From: an uncultured Mollicutes bacterium
GTDB lineage: Bacteria > Bacillota_I > Bacilli_A > RF39 > UBA660
Length of the DNA: 62,998 bases
Assembly (NCBI GenBank): GCA_947652375.1
Contig: CANTCS010000001.1
Span: 196,976-259,973, forward strand
Direction: 5' to 3'
Below are positions 35,821-44,577 of this stretch, piece by piece. The translations under genes were made by a program, and so were the position numbers. Numbering within the stretch: the stretch's first letter is position 1; each line of letters opens with the position of its first letter. The notes under the pieces were generated by a model, which saw only the letters and a program-made list of their open reading frames with translations, was not told the DNA's origin and ran no database searches.

Positions 35821-37788
35821 ATGAATAGTAATTTAAGTAAAAAAACAATAAAAAAAGGATTTTTACCGTATTTATTTTTATTTGTTATTATGTTAGGTGT
35901 TTTTTATGCAGTTAATGTATTTAATAGAGATATTCATGAGTTTACTTATAATGAATTTATTTCTAAAATAGATAATGGTAAAGTAAAAGAATTAAATTTA
36001 GTAGCTAGGGGTAGTGGATATGTATATGAGGTAACAGGTTCTTTAAAAGGATATGACAAAAATGAATCTTTTGAAGCATTACTTCCACTAAGTGAAGAAG
36101 TTATCAAAAGAATAGTGGATGCTAGTGATGAACAAGATTTTAAATTAAATGTTTCACCTGATCCTGAATCTTCATCTTTATTATTAATTGTTGTTAATGT
36201 TTTACCAATTGTTTTACTTGTTGCAGTTGCATTTTGGTTTTTTAATAAACAACTTGCTGGTAATAAAAGTTCAATGGATTTTGGGAAAAGTAGAGCTCGT
36301 TTAAATCCTGATAATAATAAAGTAACATTTAAAGATGTTGCAGGATTAAAAGAAGAAAAAGAAGAAGTTAAAGAATTAATAGATTTCTTAAAAAATCCGA
36401 AAAGATTTCAAAAATTAGGTGCTAGAATACCTAAGGGTGTATTATTATTTGGTCCTCCAGGGACAGGAAAAACATTGTTAGCTAAGGCTGTTGCAGGAGA
36501 AGCTAATGTACCATTTTATTTTATTAGTGGATCTGATTTTGTAGAGTTATTTGTAGGAGTTGGAGCAAGTCGTGTTAGAGATATGTTTCAACAAGCAAAA
36601 AGAAATGCTCCTTGTTTAATATTTATAGATGAAATTGATGCTGTTGGTCGTCAAAGAGGAACTGGTTTAGGTGGAGGTCATGATGAGAGAGAACAAACAC
36701 TAAATCAATTACTTACTGAAATGGACGGATTTGGTGCTAATGAAGGAATTATAATTATAGCAGCAACTAATAGACCTGATGTTTTAGATCCAGCACTTTT
36801 AAGACCTGGAAGATTTGATAGACAAGTTACAGTTAATCTTCCTGATGTTTCAGGACGTGAGGAAATTTTAGGAGTACATGCTAAAAACAAAATTTTAGCT
36901 GATGGTGTTACTTTAAAAAATTTAGCTAAGAGAACTCCAGGTTTTAGTGGAGCAGATTTAGAAAATTTACTTAATGAAGCAGCTTTACTTGCAGTTAGAA
37001 GAAATAAAGATGAAATTACAATGAGTGAAGTAGATGAAGCTACTGATAGAGTGTTGATGGGACCTGCTAAGGTTAGTCATAAATATAGTGAAAATGATAG
37101 AAAGCTTGTAGCATATCATGAAGCTGGTCATGCGGTTATTGGATTAAAGCTTAGAAATGCTAGTGATGTTCAAAAAGTTACTATTATTCCTAGAGGTTCA
37201 GCTGGTGGATATAATATGATGGTGCCAAGTGAAGAAAAATTATGCTCTACAAAAACTGATTTATTAGAAGAGATAACAGGTTTACTTGGAGGTAGAACTG
37301 CTGAAGAGATTACGTTTGGGGAAATTACGACTGGAGCACATAATGACTTTGAAAAAGCTACTAAGATAGCTCGTTCAATGGTTACAGAATATGGTATGAG
37401 TGATTTAGGTCCTCTTCAATTTGAGCAACAAGCAGGGAGTGTTTTCCTAGGACGTGATTATAATAAAAGTCAACATTTTTCAAATGAAGTTGCAAATGAA
37501 ATTGATATGGAAATGAGAAAAATTATTGATGATTGCCATAAGAAAGCTACAGAAATTATTAAGAAAAATAAAGAGTTATTAAAATTAATTGCTGAATCTT
37601 TATTAGAATATGAAACTTTAACTAAAGAGCAAATCGATTATTTAGTTAAAAATGGAAAAATGCCTGTTGAAGAAGATAATTTAGAAAGTATGTCAATTAC
37701 AGAATTAAGAAAAATGGCAAAAGAAAAAGGTATTAAGAATTCTGATAAAATGAATAAAGCTGAATTAATAAAAGAATTGGATGTTTAA
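35821..37788 (+). CDS. ftsH: ATP-dependent zinc metalloprotease FtsH with C-terminal SAP-like domain
   Basis: A membrane-anchored AAA+ protease for quality control of membrane proteins. N-terminal helix at about residues 14-32, extracytoplasmic domain, second helix at about 121-141, Walker A GPPGTGKT at 211-218, Walker [11 protein letters not shown], second region of homology [20 protein letters not shown], and the zinc site HEAGH at about 433-437. The last ~36 residues ([16 protein letters not shown]...KAELIKELD) resemble a SAP/Rho-N helix-extended-helix nucleic-acid-binding motif, which is not standard for FtsH. Confidence 0.95.
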   Translation: MNSNLSKKTIKKGFLPYLFLFVIMLGVFYAVNVFNRDIHEFTYNEFISKIDNGKVKELNLVARGSGYVYEVTGSLKGYDKNESFEALLPLSEEVIKRIVDASDEQDFKLNVSPDPESSSLLLIVVNVLPIVLLVAVAFWFFNKQLAGNKSSMDFGKSRARLNPDNNKVTFKDVAGLKEEKEEVKELIDFLKNPKRFQKLGARIPKGVLLFGPPGTGKTLLAKAVAGEANVPFYFISGSDFVELFVGVGASRVRDMFQQAKRNAPCLIFIDEIDAVGRQRGTGLGGGHDEREQTLNQLLTEMDGFGANEGIIIIAATNRPDVLDPALLRPGRFDRQVTVNLPDVSGREEILGVHAKNKILADGVTLKNLAKRTPGFSGADLENLLNEAALLAVRRNKDEITMSEVDEATDRVLMGPAKVSHKYSENDRKLVAYHEAGHAVIGLKLRNASDVQKVTIIPRGSAGGYNMMVPSEEKLCSTKTDLLEEITGLLGGRTAEEITFGEITTGAHNDFEKATKIARSMVTEYGMSDLGPLQFEQQAGSVFLGRDYNKSQHFSNEVANEIDMEMRKIIDDCHKKATEIIKKNKELLKLIAESLLEYETLTKEQIDYLVKNGKMPVEEDNLESMSITELRKMAKEKGIKNSDKMNKAELIKELDV

Positions 37789-37813
37789 TCTTAATTCTTT
37801 TTTTTAATTTTTT

Positions 37814-37841
37814 TTGAAAATTTTAGTTTATAGTGTATAAT
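37814..37841 (+). promoter_or_regulatory. Promoter of the RNB-domain gene
   Basis: TTGAAA (37814-37819), 16-bp spacer and a consensus TATAAT (37836-37841), 26 bp before the ATG. Confidence 0.62.
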
Positions 37842-37866
37842 ATTTTTTTAAATAGGAGGGCTATAA

Positions 37867-39390
37867 ATGAAATTTACTGATATGACAATTTCTCAATTAA
37901 TTGATTCAATAAAAAAAGAGATTGGAAGTAAGATAGATATTGGCAAATTGGGTAATTATTTTCAGCATCGTATTAAATCGAATGACTATTTATCAAATAA
38001 TGAACTAAATGATATATCTTTATTATTTTATCTATTGGAAGGAAGTAATTTGTTTAAGCGAGGTAAAGGTTATATAAATGTTTTAAATAAAATAAGTTAT
38101 TTAGTAAATATTTCAAAAGAAAATAATGAAGAAATAGAAAATCAAGAATTAGAAGATATAAAAAAAGTTTTAAATGGTTTAGAAAGTGATTTAATAAATG
38201 ATATATTAAGGAAAATGATTAGTGAATTAGGAAGAAAAAGAATTTCCTGTAAAATTTTAAATAAAAATCTTAATTTATTGTTAGAACAAAAAGATATTGA
38301 TGAATATGAAGAAATAATTAATAAGATATTTGTTTATATTAAAAATGATGAAAGTATAGTATCAAGACTTGGTAGTTTAGAAAAATATTCAAAATTTTAT
38401 GATCGAATATTTTCTTTGTTAAAAATAATCAGTAAAAGAAGAGCTAAAAAAGAGAAAAAAGAATTAGTATTATCTGAAATCGAAATTTTAAAAAAAGTTT
38501 TTACTCAAGAAGTTTTAGAGTCAATTCAAATAATTGGTTTGCCAATAGAAGAAGATAATGAAAGAATATTAAGTATTGATGATCCTTTATCTAAGGATTT
38601 GGATGGAGCTTTTAGTATTCGAAAAGAGGGAGAGTGTTATAATCTTAAAGTATATATAACAAATGTACCTAGTTTTTTAAAAGAAAATAATAAATTAGCA
38701 AGAGAAGCATACAATAGGGGAAATTCAATTTATATTTATAATGGTAAAGAACCAATTAATCAAATTGATATGCTACCTCCTTTTTTATCATGTGATAAGC
38801 TTTCTTTGTTACAAGGTTGCTTTAGAAATGCAATTGTTTTTAAATTTATAATAGATAATAATGGAAATGTAGAAAATAAATCTATAAAGATAAAAAAGAT
38901 AAATGTAAATAAAAATCTTTCACAATTAGAAGCAAATGAATTATTAACAAATGATAAAGTATTAAGTGAAATTCAAGCTGATTTAAAATTATATAAAGAA
39001 GCAGTTGGTAAAGTAGTGAAAACAAGTAAAGATTTATATATAAATAGATTAAATGTTAATAAAGTTATTGATTTAGTGGCTTTTTCTTCAATATTTACTA
39101 ATTATTATATTGGAGATAAATCTTTATTTGCTATATATCGAGATTCTGGGAAATATAAATGTAAATCTTCCAAAATAAATTATACGCATTCTGTAACTCC
39201 GTTAAGAAAATTTGTATCTGATATAAATTTAGCTTTTTTCTTAAATCAGCAAGGTGTTGAATCTTTTGATGAGAAGAAACTTAATTATGTAGAAAATAAT
39301 ATTGATGAAATATTAAATCATTTAAATTATAAAGATGAATTAACAAACTATGTACAAAGCCATTCGTATTTGATAAAAAAATTGTTTTAG
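37867..39390 (+). CDS. Divergent RNB-domain (RNase II/R-like) protein
   Basis: The C-terminal half is an RNB nuclease domain: SIDDPLSKDLDGAFSI, YNLKVYITNVPSF, NRGNSIYIYNG, MLPPFLSCDKLSLLQG and THSVTPLRKFVSDINLAFFLNQQ follow the family order. Three of the four catalytic aspartates are present (D238, D244, D246); the fourth is Gly 247 (RNase II: DMDDA; here DLDGA). The terminal RxxxD region is also altered. There is no recognisable S1 or cold-shock domain, and the ~200-residue N-terminal part is helical. It may be a weakened, specialised or inactive 3'-5' exoribonuclease. It does not occur between ftsH and dusB in Bacillus. Confidence 0.75.
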   Translation: MKFTDMTISQLIDSIKKEIGSKIDIGKLGNYFQHRIKSNDYLSNNELNDISLLFYLLEGSNLFKRGKGYINVLNKISYLVNISKENNEEIENQELEDIKKVLNGLESDLINDILRKMISELGRKRISCKILNKNLNLLLEQKDIDEYEEIINKIFVYIKNDESIVSRLGSLEKYSKFYDRIFSLLKIISKRRAKKEKKELVLSEIEILKKVFTQEVLESIQIIGLPIEEDNERILSIDDPLSKDLDGAFSIRKEGECYNLKVYITNVPSFLKENNKLAREAYNRGNSIYIYNGKEPINQIDMLPPFLSCDKLSLLQGCFRNAIVFKFIIDNNGNVENKSIKIKKINVNKNLSQLEANELLTNDKVLSEIQADLKLYKEAVGKVVKTSKDLYINRLNVNKVIDLVAFSSIFTNYYIGDKSLFAIYRDSGKYKCKSSKINYTHSVTPLRKFVSDINLAFFLNQQGVESFDEKKLNYVENNIDEILNHLNYKDELTNYVQSHSYLIKKLF

Positions 39391-39580
39391 GATAGTAGTT
39401 TATATTTTTACTTACTTGAGAAATAAAGTTGTTTAGTATATAATATTTTTCAAAGTAATATCAATTATTTTTAGTGTTTAATAAATATTTTAAGATATGA
39501 AATTTGATAATTAAGTTAATAATTTTTTTAAATTTTTGTTAATAAAAAAGTAGTACAAAATTTAATTATGAAATTATTTA

Positions 39581-39609
39581 TTGACAAACTAGAATATCTC
39601 TAATATTTT
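39581..39609 (+). promoter_or_regulatory. Putative promoter of dusB-lysS
   Basis: A perfect -35 TTGACA (39581-39586) with 17 bp to TATTTT (39604-39609). The remaining intergenic bases from 39391 are AT-rich without a recognisable feature. Confidence 0.5.
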
Positions 39610-39672
39610 TATGTTTTTGTGAAAATTGTACTGAAACATAATTAAAACAATTTATAAGTTAAAGGTGAAAAA

Positions 39673-40653
39673 ATGGAATGGAAAATCGGAAATGTTATAA
39701 TTAAAAATCAGGTTGTTTTAGCACCTATGGCGGGAATTTGCAATTCTGCTTATAGAAGAATATGTAAGGAGATGGGATGTGGTCTTATATATGCTGAAAT
39801 GGTTAGTGATAAAGCAATAACTTTTAGTAATCAAAAGACTTTGGATATGCTTTATATGCGTGATGAAGAGCGACCTATTGTTCAGCAAATATTTGGTAGT
39901 GATAAAGATTCTTTTGTTGAAGCTGCAAAGTATATATGTCGTGAAATGCAACCTGATATTATTGATATTAATATGGGGTGTCCTGTTCCAAAAGTAGCTG
40001 TTAGGGCGCAAGCTGGTTCAGCTTTGTTAAAAAATCCTGAAAAGATTTATGATATTGTATCTAGTATAGTTCAGGCTGTAGATGTTCCTGTTACTGTGAA
40101 AATTAGAAGTGGATGGGATAAAAATAGTATAAATGCGGTGGAAGTAGCAAAAATCATTGAAAAAGCTGGGGCAAGTGCTATTTGTGTTCATCCTAGAACT
40201 AGAAGTCAAGGATATAGTGGTCAGGCTGATTGGAATATTATTAAACAAGTAAAAGAAAATGTGTCTATTCCGGTTATTGGTAATGGAGATATAAAAACTC
40301 CAGAGGATGCTAAAAAGATGCTTGAGATGACTAATTGTGATGCAGTTATGATTGGTAGGAGAGTACTTGGGAATCCTTGGCTTATAAAGAATACAATTCA
40401 TTATTTAAATAATGAATTAATTGAAAAAGTTTCTTTAATTGATCGTGTTGATATGTGTTTAAAACATTTAAATTATTTAAGAGAATTAAAAAATGATAAA
40501 ATGGCTTCTTTAGAAATTAGAAATCATATTGGATGGTATTTTAAAGGTATTAAAGGAGCTAATGAGTTGAAAAATAAGGTCTATCAAACTTCAAATATTC
40601 ATGATATAATTTCTTTATTAATGGAATTTAAGGAGGTAAATTACGATGAGTGA
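39673..40653 (+). CDS. dusB: tRNA-dihydrouridine synthase
   Basis: A flavin-dependent enzyme that reduces uridines in the tRNA D-loop. Recognised from VVLAPMAGICNSAYRRICKE, the active-site motif DINMGCPVPKV, the KIRSGWD segment, HPRTRSQGYSG and IGNGDIKTPEDA. It has 326 residues. In Bacillus dusB lies between the folate genes and lysS; here it is followed by an overlapping RDD gene, then lysS. Confidence 0.93.
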   Translation: MEWKIGNVIIKNQVVLAPMAGICNSAYRRICKEMGCGLIYAEMVSDKAITFSNQKTLDMLYMRDEERPIVQQIFGSDKDSFVEAAKYICREMQPDIIDINMGCPVPKVAVRAQAGSALLKNPEKIYDIVSSIVQAVDVPVTVKIRSGWDKNSINAVEVAKIIEKAGASAICVHPRTRSQGYSGQADWNIIKQVKENVSIPVIGNGDIKTPEDAKKMLEMTNCDAVMIGRRVLGNPWLIKNTIHYLNNELIEKVSLIDRVDMCLKHLNYLRELKNDKMASLEIRNHIGWYFKGIKGANELKNKVYQTSNIHDIISLLMEFKEVNYDE

Positions 40654-41260
40654 AAATACAAATAAAATAGAAGAAAATAAGGCTTTATTTTTTCAAAGAT
40701 TAATAGCATTTATTATAGATGTAAGTATAATTTATCTTATAGCTTCTATGATTTCGACACCTTTTATTGATATAGATAAGTCTAATAAACTTACAGAAGA
40801 GTCTACTGAGATAATGCAAAAATACATGAATCATGAAATAAGTACAAAAGATTATTCAATAAAATTTATGAATATTTCATATAGTTTAGCTAGAAATAAT
40901 GGCTTTTTATCAATAGTTACTATTTTACTAGAAATTGTTTATTTTATAGTTTTTCAAATATATAAAAATGGACAAACTATAGGTAAAAAAATAATGAGAA
41001 TTAGAGTAGTTGCAGATAACGGAGATCTTTCTATGAATCAATTAATTATTAGAAGTTTAATTGCTAATTCAATTTTATTAGAAATAATTACTTTTGCTTT
41101 TATGGTCTTTACATCTAAAGATATATATTTTTATTCAACAGGTATTTTTGGTTTAATACAATATGTGATAATTTTAATTTCAATATTTATGGTGATGTTT
41201 AGAAAAGATGGATGTTCTATTCATGATAAAATTGCACATACTAAAGTGATTAGAATTTAG
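40646..41260 (+). CDS. RDD-family membrane protein
   Basis: A 204-residue protein with FFQRLIAFIIDVSIIYL (RDD-type start), three to four membrane helices, and NGQTIGKKIMRIRVV plus GCSIHDKIAHTKVI, the two conserved RDD-domain segments. The family is found in many membranes and its function is mostly unknown; some members transport ions. It overlaps dusB by 8 bp and is 12 bp from lysS, so it is in the same operon. Confidence 0.85.
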   Translation: MSENTNKIEENKALFFQRLIAFIIDVSIIYLIASMISTPFIDIDKSNKLTEESTEIMQKYMNHEISTKDYSIKFMNISYSLARNNGFLSIVTILLEIVYFIVFQIYKNGQTIGKKIMRIRVVADNGDLSMNQLIIRSLIANSILLEIITFAFMVFTSKDIYFYSTGIFGLIQYVIILISIFMVMFRKDGCSIHDKIAHTKVIRI

Positions 41261-41272
41261 GAGGAAAAATTT

Positions 41273-42766
41273 ATGAGAGAGTTTAGTGAACAAGAATTAG
41301 TTAGAAGAGAAAAATGTGAAAAATTAAGAGAGTTAGGACTTGATCCTTTTGGACAAAAGTTTGATAGAAAAGATTTTGCAAAAGATTTAAAAGATAAATA
41401 TGAAGAAGTAGAACATGATGCTTTTGAAAATATGGAAGATACTGCTACTGTTGCGGGTAGAATAATGTTTATTAGAAAAATGGGAAAAGCTTCTTTTTTT
41501 ACAATTAAAGATAGAAGTGGATCAATTCAAGTATATATTTCAATTAATGATATAGGAGAAGATGCTTATAATTTATTTAAGTCAGCAGATATTGGTGATA
41601 TTGTAGGAGTTCATGGGAAAGTTATGAAAACTAAGACTGGGGAAGTTACTATTAAATGTTTAGAGTATACGCATTTAGTTAAAGCTTTAAAGCCTTTACC
41701 TGAAAAATTTCATGGATTAACAGATATTGAAGAAAGATATAGAAGAAGATATGTTGATTTAATTATGAATGATGATTCTAAACGTGTAGCTTTTTTAAGA
41801 CCGAAAATTATTAGATGTATACAAAATTATATGGATAGTTTAGGTTTTTCAGAAGTTGAAACTCCTATTTTAGCAACTTTACTTACTGGAGCTTCAGCTA
41901 GACCTTTTGCTACTCATCATAATGCGCAAGATTTAGATATGTATTTACGTATTGCTTTAGAGTTACCTTTGAAAAGACTTTTAGTTGGTGGTATGGAAGC
42001 AGTTTATGAAATAGGAAGAGTATTTAGAAATGAGGGGATGGATCCGAAACATAATCCAGAATTTACTTTAATGGAAGCCTATCTTGCTTATAGTGATTTA
42101 GAGGGTATGATGAATCTTACTGAAAATATGTTTCAAACAATTGCTAAAGAAGTTATAGGTAAAATGACTTATAATTTTGGAGGATATGAAGTTAATCTTG
42201 AGGGACCTTGGAAAAGAATAAGTATGACTGATGCTATTAAAGAACAAACAGGAATAGACTTTAAAGCGGAAGATATGAACTTAGAAAAAGCTTTAGAATT
42301 AGCTTATGAACATCATATTGAAGTACTAGAACATGAAAAGTCATTAGGACATATTATTAATTTATTTTTTGAAAAGTATGTTGAAGAGACTTTAATTCAA
42401 CCGACATTCTTATATGGTCATCCAATTGAAATTAGTCCATTAACAAAGAAAAATCCTGATGATCCTAGATTTGTTGATAGATTTGAATTGTTTATTTCAG
42501 GTAAAGAATTTGCTAATGCTTATACTGAGTTAAATGATCCAATTGATCAGTTAGAAAGATTTGAGGCTCAACTTGCTGAGCGAGATTTAGGAAATGATGA
42601 AGCTAATGATATTGATATGGATTTTGTTGAGGCATTAGAATATGGTATGCCTCCTGCAGGTGGAATTGGTTATGGTATTGATAGATTAATGATGTTATTT
42701 TTAGAGCAAGATTCAATTAGAGATGTACTATTATTTCCAACAATGAAAGAAAAGAATCGAGACTAA
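41273..42766 (+). CDS. lysS: Lysyl-tRNA synthetase (class II)
   Basis: An N-terminal OB-fold anticodon-binding domain (VAGRIMFIRKMGKASFF) is followed by the class-II catalytic core: motif 2 around GRVFRNEGMDPKHNPEFT and motif 3 GGIGYGIDRLMMLF. The 497 residues match bacterial LysRS. Its operon partners are dusB and the RDD gene. It has AGGAGG and an independent terminator after the stop. Confidence 0.96.
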   Translation: MREFSEQELVRREKCEKLRELGLDPFGQKFDRKDFAKDLKDKYEEVEHDAFENMEDTATVAGRIMFIRKMGKASFFTIKDRSGSIQVYISINDIGEDAYNLFKSADIGDIVGVHGKVMKTKTGEVTIKCLEYTHLVKALKPLPEKFHGLTDIEERYRRRYVDLIMNDDSKRVAFLRPKIIRCIQNYMDSLGFSEVETPILATLLTGASARPFATHHNAQDLDMYLRIALELPLKRLLVGGMEAVYEIGRVFRNEGMDPKHNPEFTLMEAYLAYSDLEGMMNLTENMFQTIAKEVIGKMTYNFGGYEVNLEGPWKRISMTDAIKEQTGIDFKAEDMNLEKALELAYEHHIEVLEHEKSLGHIINLFFEKYVEETLIQPTFLYGHPIEISPLTKKNPDDPRFVDRFELFISGKEFANAYTELNDPIDQLERFEAQLAERDLGNDEANDIDMDFVEALEYGMPPAGGIGYGIDRLMMLFLEQDSIRDVLLFPTMKEKNRD

Positions 42767-42786
42767 AAGAGACTTTGGTCTTTTTT
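42765..42786 (+). terminator. Terminator after lysS
   Basis: AAAAGAGAC pairs with GTCTTTTTT around a short loop; the A side overlaps the lysS stop codon. Confidence 0.75.
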
Positions 42787-42819
42787 CACGAAAATTTCAT
42801 AAAAATAAAATGTAAATAC

Positions 42820-42848
42820 TTGTAAATTAATACTTTACTAGTTATAAT
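42820..42848 (+). promoter_or_regulatory. Promoter of the YfcC-type transporter gene
   Basis: TTGTAA (42820-42825), 17-bp spacer and consensus TATAAT (42843-42848). The predicted start near 42855 rules out the ATG at 42853 and supports ATG 42868. Confidence 0.68.
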
Positions 42849-42867
42849 TATTATGGGAGGAAAATTT

Positions 42868-44466
42868 ATGAAAAAACATAATATAGTAAAAGTCGTTCTT
42901 ATAACTATTTTAGTGTTCTTATTACTTACTTGGATATTACCTGCTGCATATTATTCTGGTCAGTACACAGAACAAGGACGCGTTCAAATGGGATTATTTG
43001 ATTTGTTTAATTATCCATTAACTGCATTATCATATTTTGGATATATTGCATTCTTTATAATTCTAGTTGGAGGGTTTTATGGAGTTTTATATAAAATTCC
43101 AGCTTATCGTACATTTTTAGATAAGATAGTATCAAAAGTTCAAGGTAAAGAAAAAATATGTGTTTCTATAATTATTGTTTTACTTGCTTTAGCAGTATCA
43201 ATTTGTGGATTACAAATAGCAATAGCATTATTTATTCCTTTTATTGTTTCTCTTATACTATTAATGGGTTATGATAAGATAGTTGCAGCATTTGCTACAG
43301 TAGGAGCAATGGCTGCTGGATTAATTGGAAGTACTTATGCTTATTCTAATGTAGGTGTACTTGAATCAGCTTTAGGATTAAAGTTTGATTATGAAATTGG
43401 AATAAGATTTATTATCTTATTAATAGGAGTAAGTCTAGTTATATTTAATACATTAATGTATATAAAGAAAAATGCTTCTGATATAAAGATTGAAAAGAAG
43501 CCAATTAAAAAAGAAGAAAAAGTTGTTTCTACAAAAGTTGAAGACAAGAAAGTTGAGACTGTAGTTACTAAAAAGACTACTTCAAAAGCAAAAACTAGTG
43601 CTAAAAAGAATACAACTAAAAAGAATACTTCTAAATCAAGTAAAAATGCTAACAAAGCAGCTTTAAAAGATGAAGATGTTATTGTAGTTAAAGAAGAAAT
43701 GGAAGAATTAATACCAGAAAATGTAAATAGTAACCATAAGATTTGGCCATTTGTTGCTGGCTTCTCATTATTATTTATTTTGATGGTACTAGCATTTATT
43801 TCTTGGGGAGAACAAGGTTTTAATGTTTCTATTTTTGATGATGCTACTAAAGGAGTATTAGAATTTAAATTATTTGGTTTTGAAATATTTGGAAAATTAT
43901 TAGGAACAATTAATTCATTTGGTAATTGGACATTAATGGATATGGTTTTCCCTATTGTAATTGTAACTTTAATAATTGCAATAGTTTACAAAGTTAAACT
44001 AAATGATATATTTGATGGTTTTGCTACTGGAGCTAAAAAGGCTCTATTACCAGCATTTGTTTCTTTACTAATCTATACAGTATTAGTATTAGTTACATAT
44101 CATCCATTCCAATTAGTAATTTATAAAAATGTTTTAGGATGGTTTAAAGGATTTAATATAGCAACAACATCAATAGTTGCAATCTTTGCAAGTTTATTTA
44201 ATGCAGATGCTTCATATGTTTTTCAAAGTGTTGTACCATACTTTGCAAGTGTAGTTACTAATTCAGATAATTATTCTATAGCAGGAATTATTTTCCAATC
44301 TATGTATGGATTAACTATGTTAGTAGCACCAACTAGTTTGATTTTAATGGGAATTCTTTCATATTTAAAGATTTCTTACAAAGAATGGTTTAAAAATATT
44401 TGGAGACTTTTATTAGAGTTATTCATAGTTTTACTTATTATATTTATGATTTTAGCAGTAATGTAA
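42868..44466 (+). CDS. YfcC/ArcD-superfamily membrane transporter with a lysine-rich cytoplasmic insert
   Basis: A 532-residue protein of about 10-12 membrane helices. The start WILPAAYYSGQYTEQGRVQMGLFDLFNYP and the later YFGYIAFFIILVGGFYGVL segment are typical of the YfcC/DcuC-type ion or amino-acid transporter group; the substrate cannot be told. Between the two halves (about residues 200-285) lies a hydrophilic, low-complexity insert very rich in Lys, Thr and Ser (TKKTTSKAKTSAKKN and similar). The ATG at 42868 has GGGAGG upstream. It has its own promoter and terminator, so it is a single-gene unit. Confidence 0.82.
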   Translation: MKKHNIVKVVLITILVFLLLTWILPAAYYSGQYTEQGRVQMGLFDLFNYPLTALSYFGYIAFFIILVGGFYGVLYKIPAYRTFLDKIVSKVQGKEKICVSIIIVLLALAVSICGLQIAIALFIPFIVSLILLMGYDKIVAAFATVGAMAAGLIGSTYAYSNVGVLESALGLKFDYEIGIRFIILLIGVSLVIFNTLMYIKKNASDIKIEKKPIKKEEKVVSTKVEDKKVETVVTKKTTSKAKTSAKKNTTKKNTSKSSKNANKAALKDEDVIVVKEEMEELIPENVNSNHKIWPFVAGFSLLFILMVLAFISWGEQGFNVSIFDDATKGVLEFKLFGFEIFGKLLGTINSFGNWTLMDMVFPIVIVTLIIAIVYKVKLNDIFDGFATGAKKALLPAFVSLLIYTVLVLVTYHPFQLVIYKNVLGWFKGFNIATTSIVAIFASLFNADASYVFQSVVPYFASVVTNSDNYSIAGIIFQSMYGLTMLVAPTSLILMGILSYLKISYKEWFKNIWRLLLELFIVLLIIFMILAVM

Positions 44467-44479
44467 GAGTAAATTTTAG

Positions 44480-44504
44480 GCAGATCACACGATCTGCTTT
44501 TTTT
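44480..44504 (+). terminator. Terminator after the transporter gene
   Basis: GCAGATC (44480-44486) and GATCTGC (44491-44497) around ACAC, then seven T residues. Perfect 7-bp stem. Confidence 0.93.
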
Positions 44505-44529
44505 GTCTTATTTTTGGGTATTTAATTTA

Positions 44530-44557
44530 TTGAAAATAGTTATTTATAAATTATAAA
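44530..44557 (+). promoter_or_regulatory. Promoter of the clpC-like gene
   Basis: TTGAAA (44530-44535) with 16 bp to TATAAA (44552-44557). No CtsR operator (a GGTCAAA direct repeat) is seen around it. Confidence 0.55.
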
Positions 44558-44577
44558 ATAATAGAAGAGGTGATTAA

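Noticed and set aside
39718..40401. Two minus-strand ORFs opposite dusB (97 and 124 residues)
   Set aside because: Both lie wholly within dusB, whose motifs are clear; their composition is that of a reversed coding frame.
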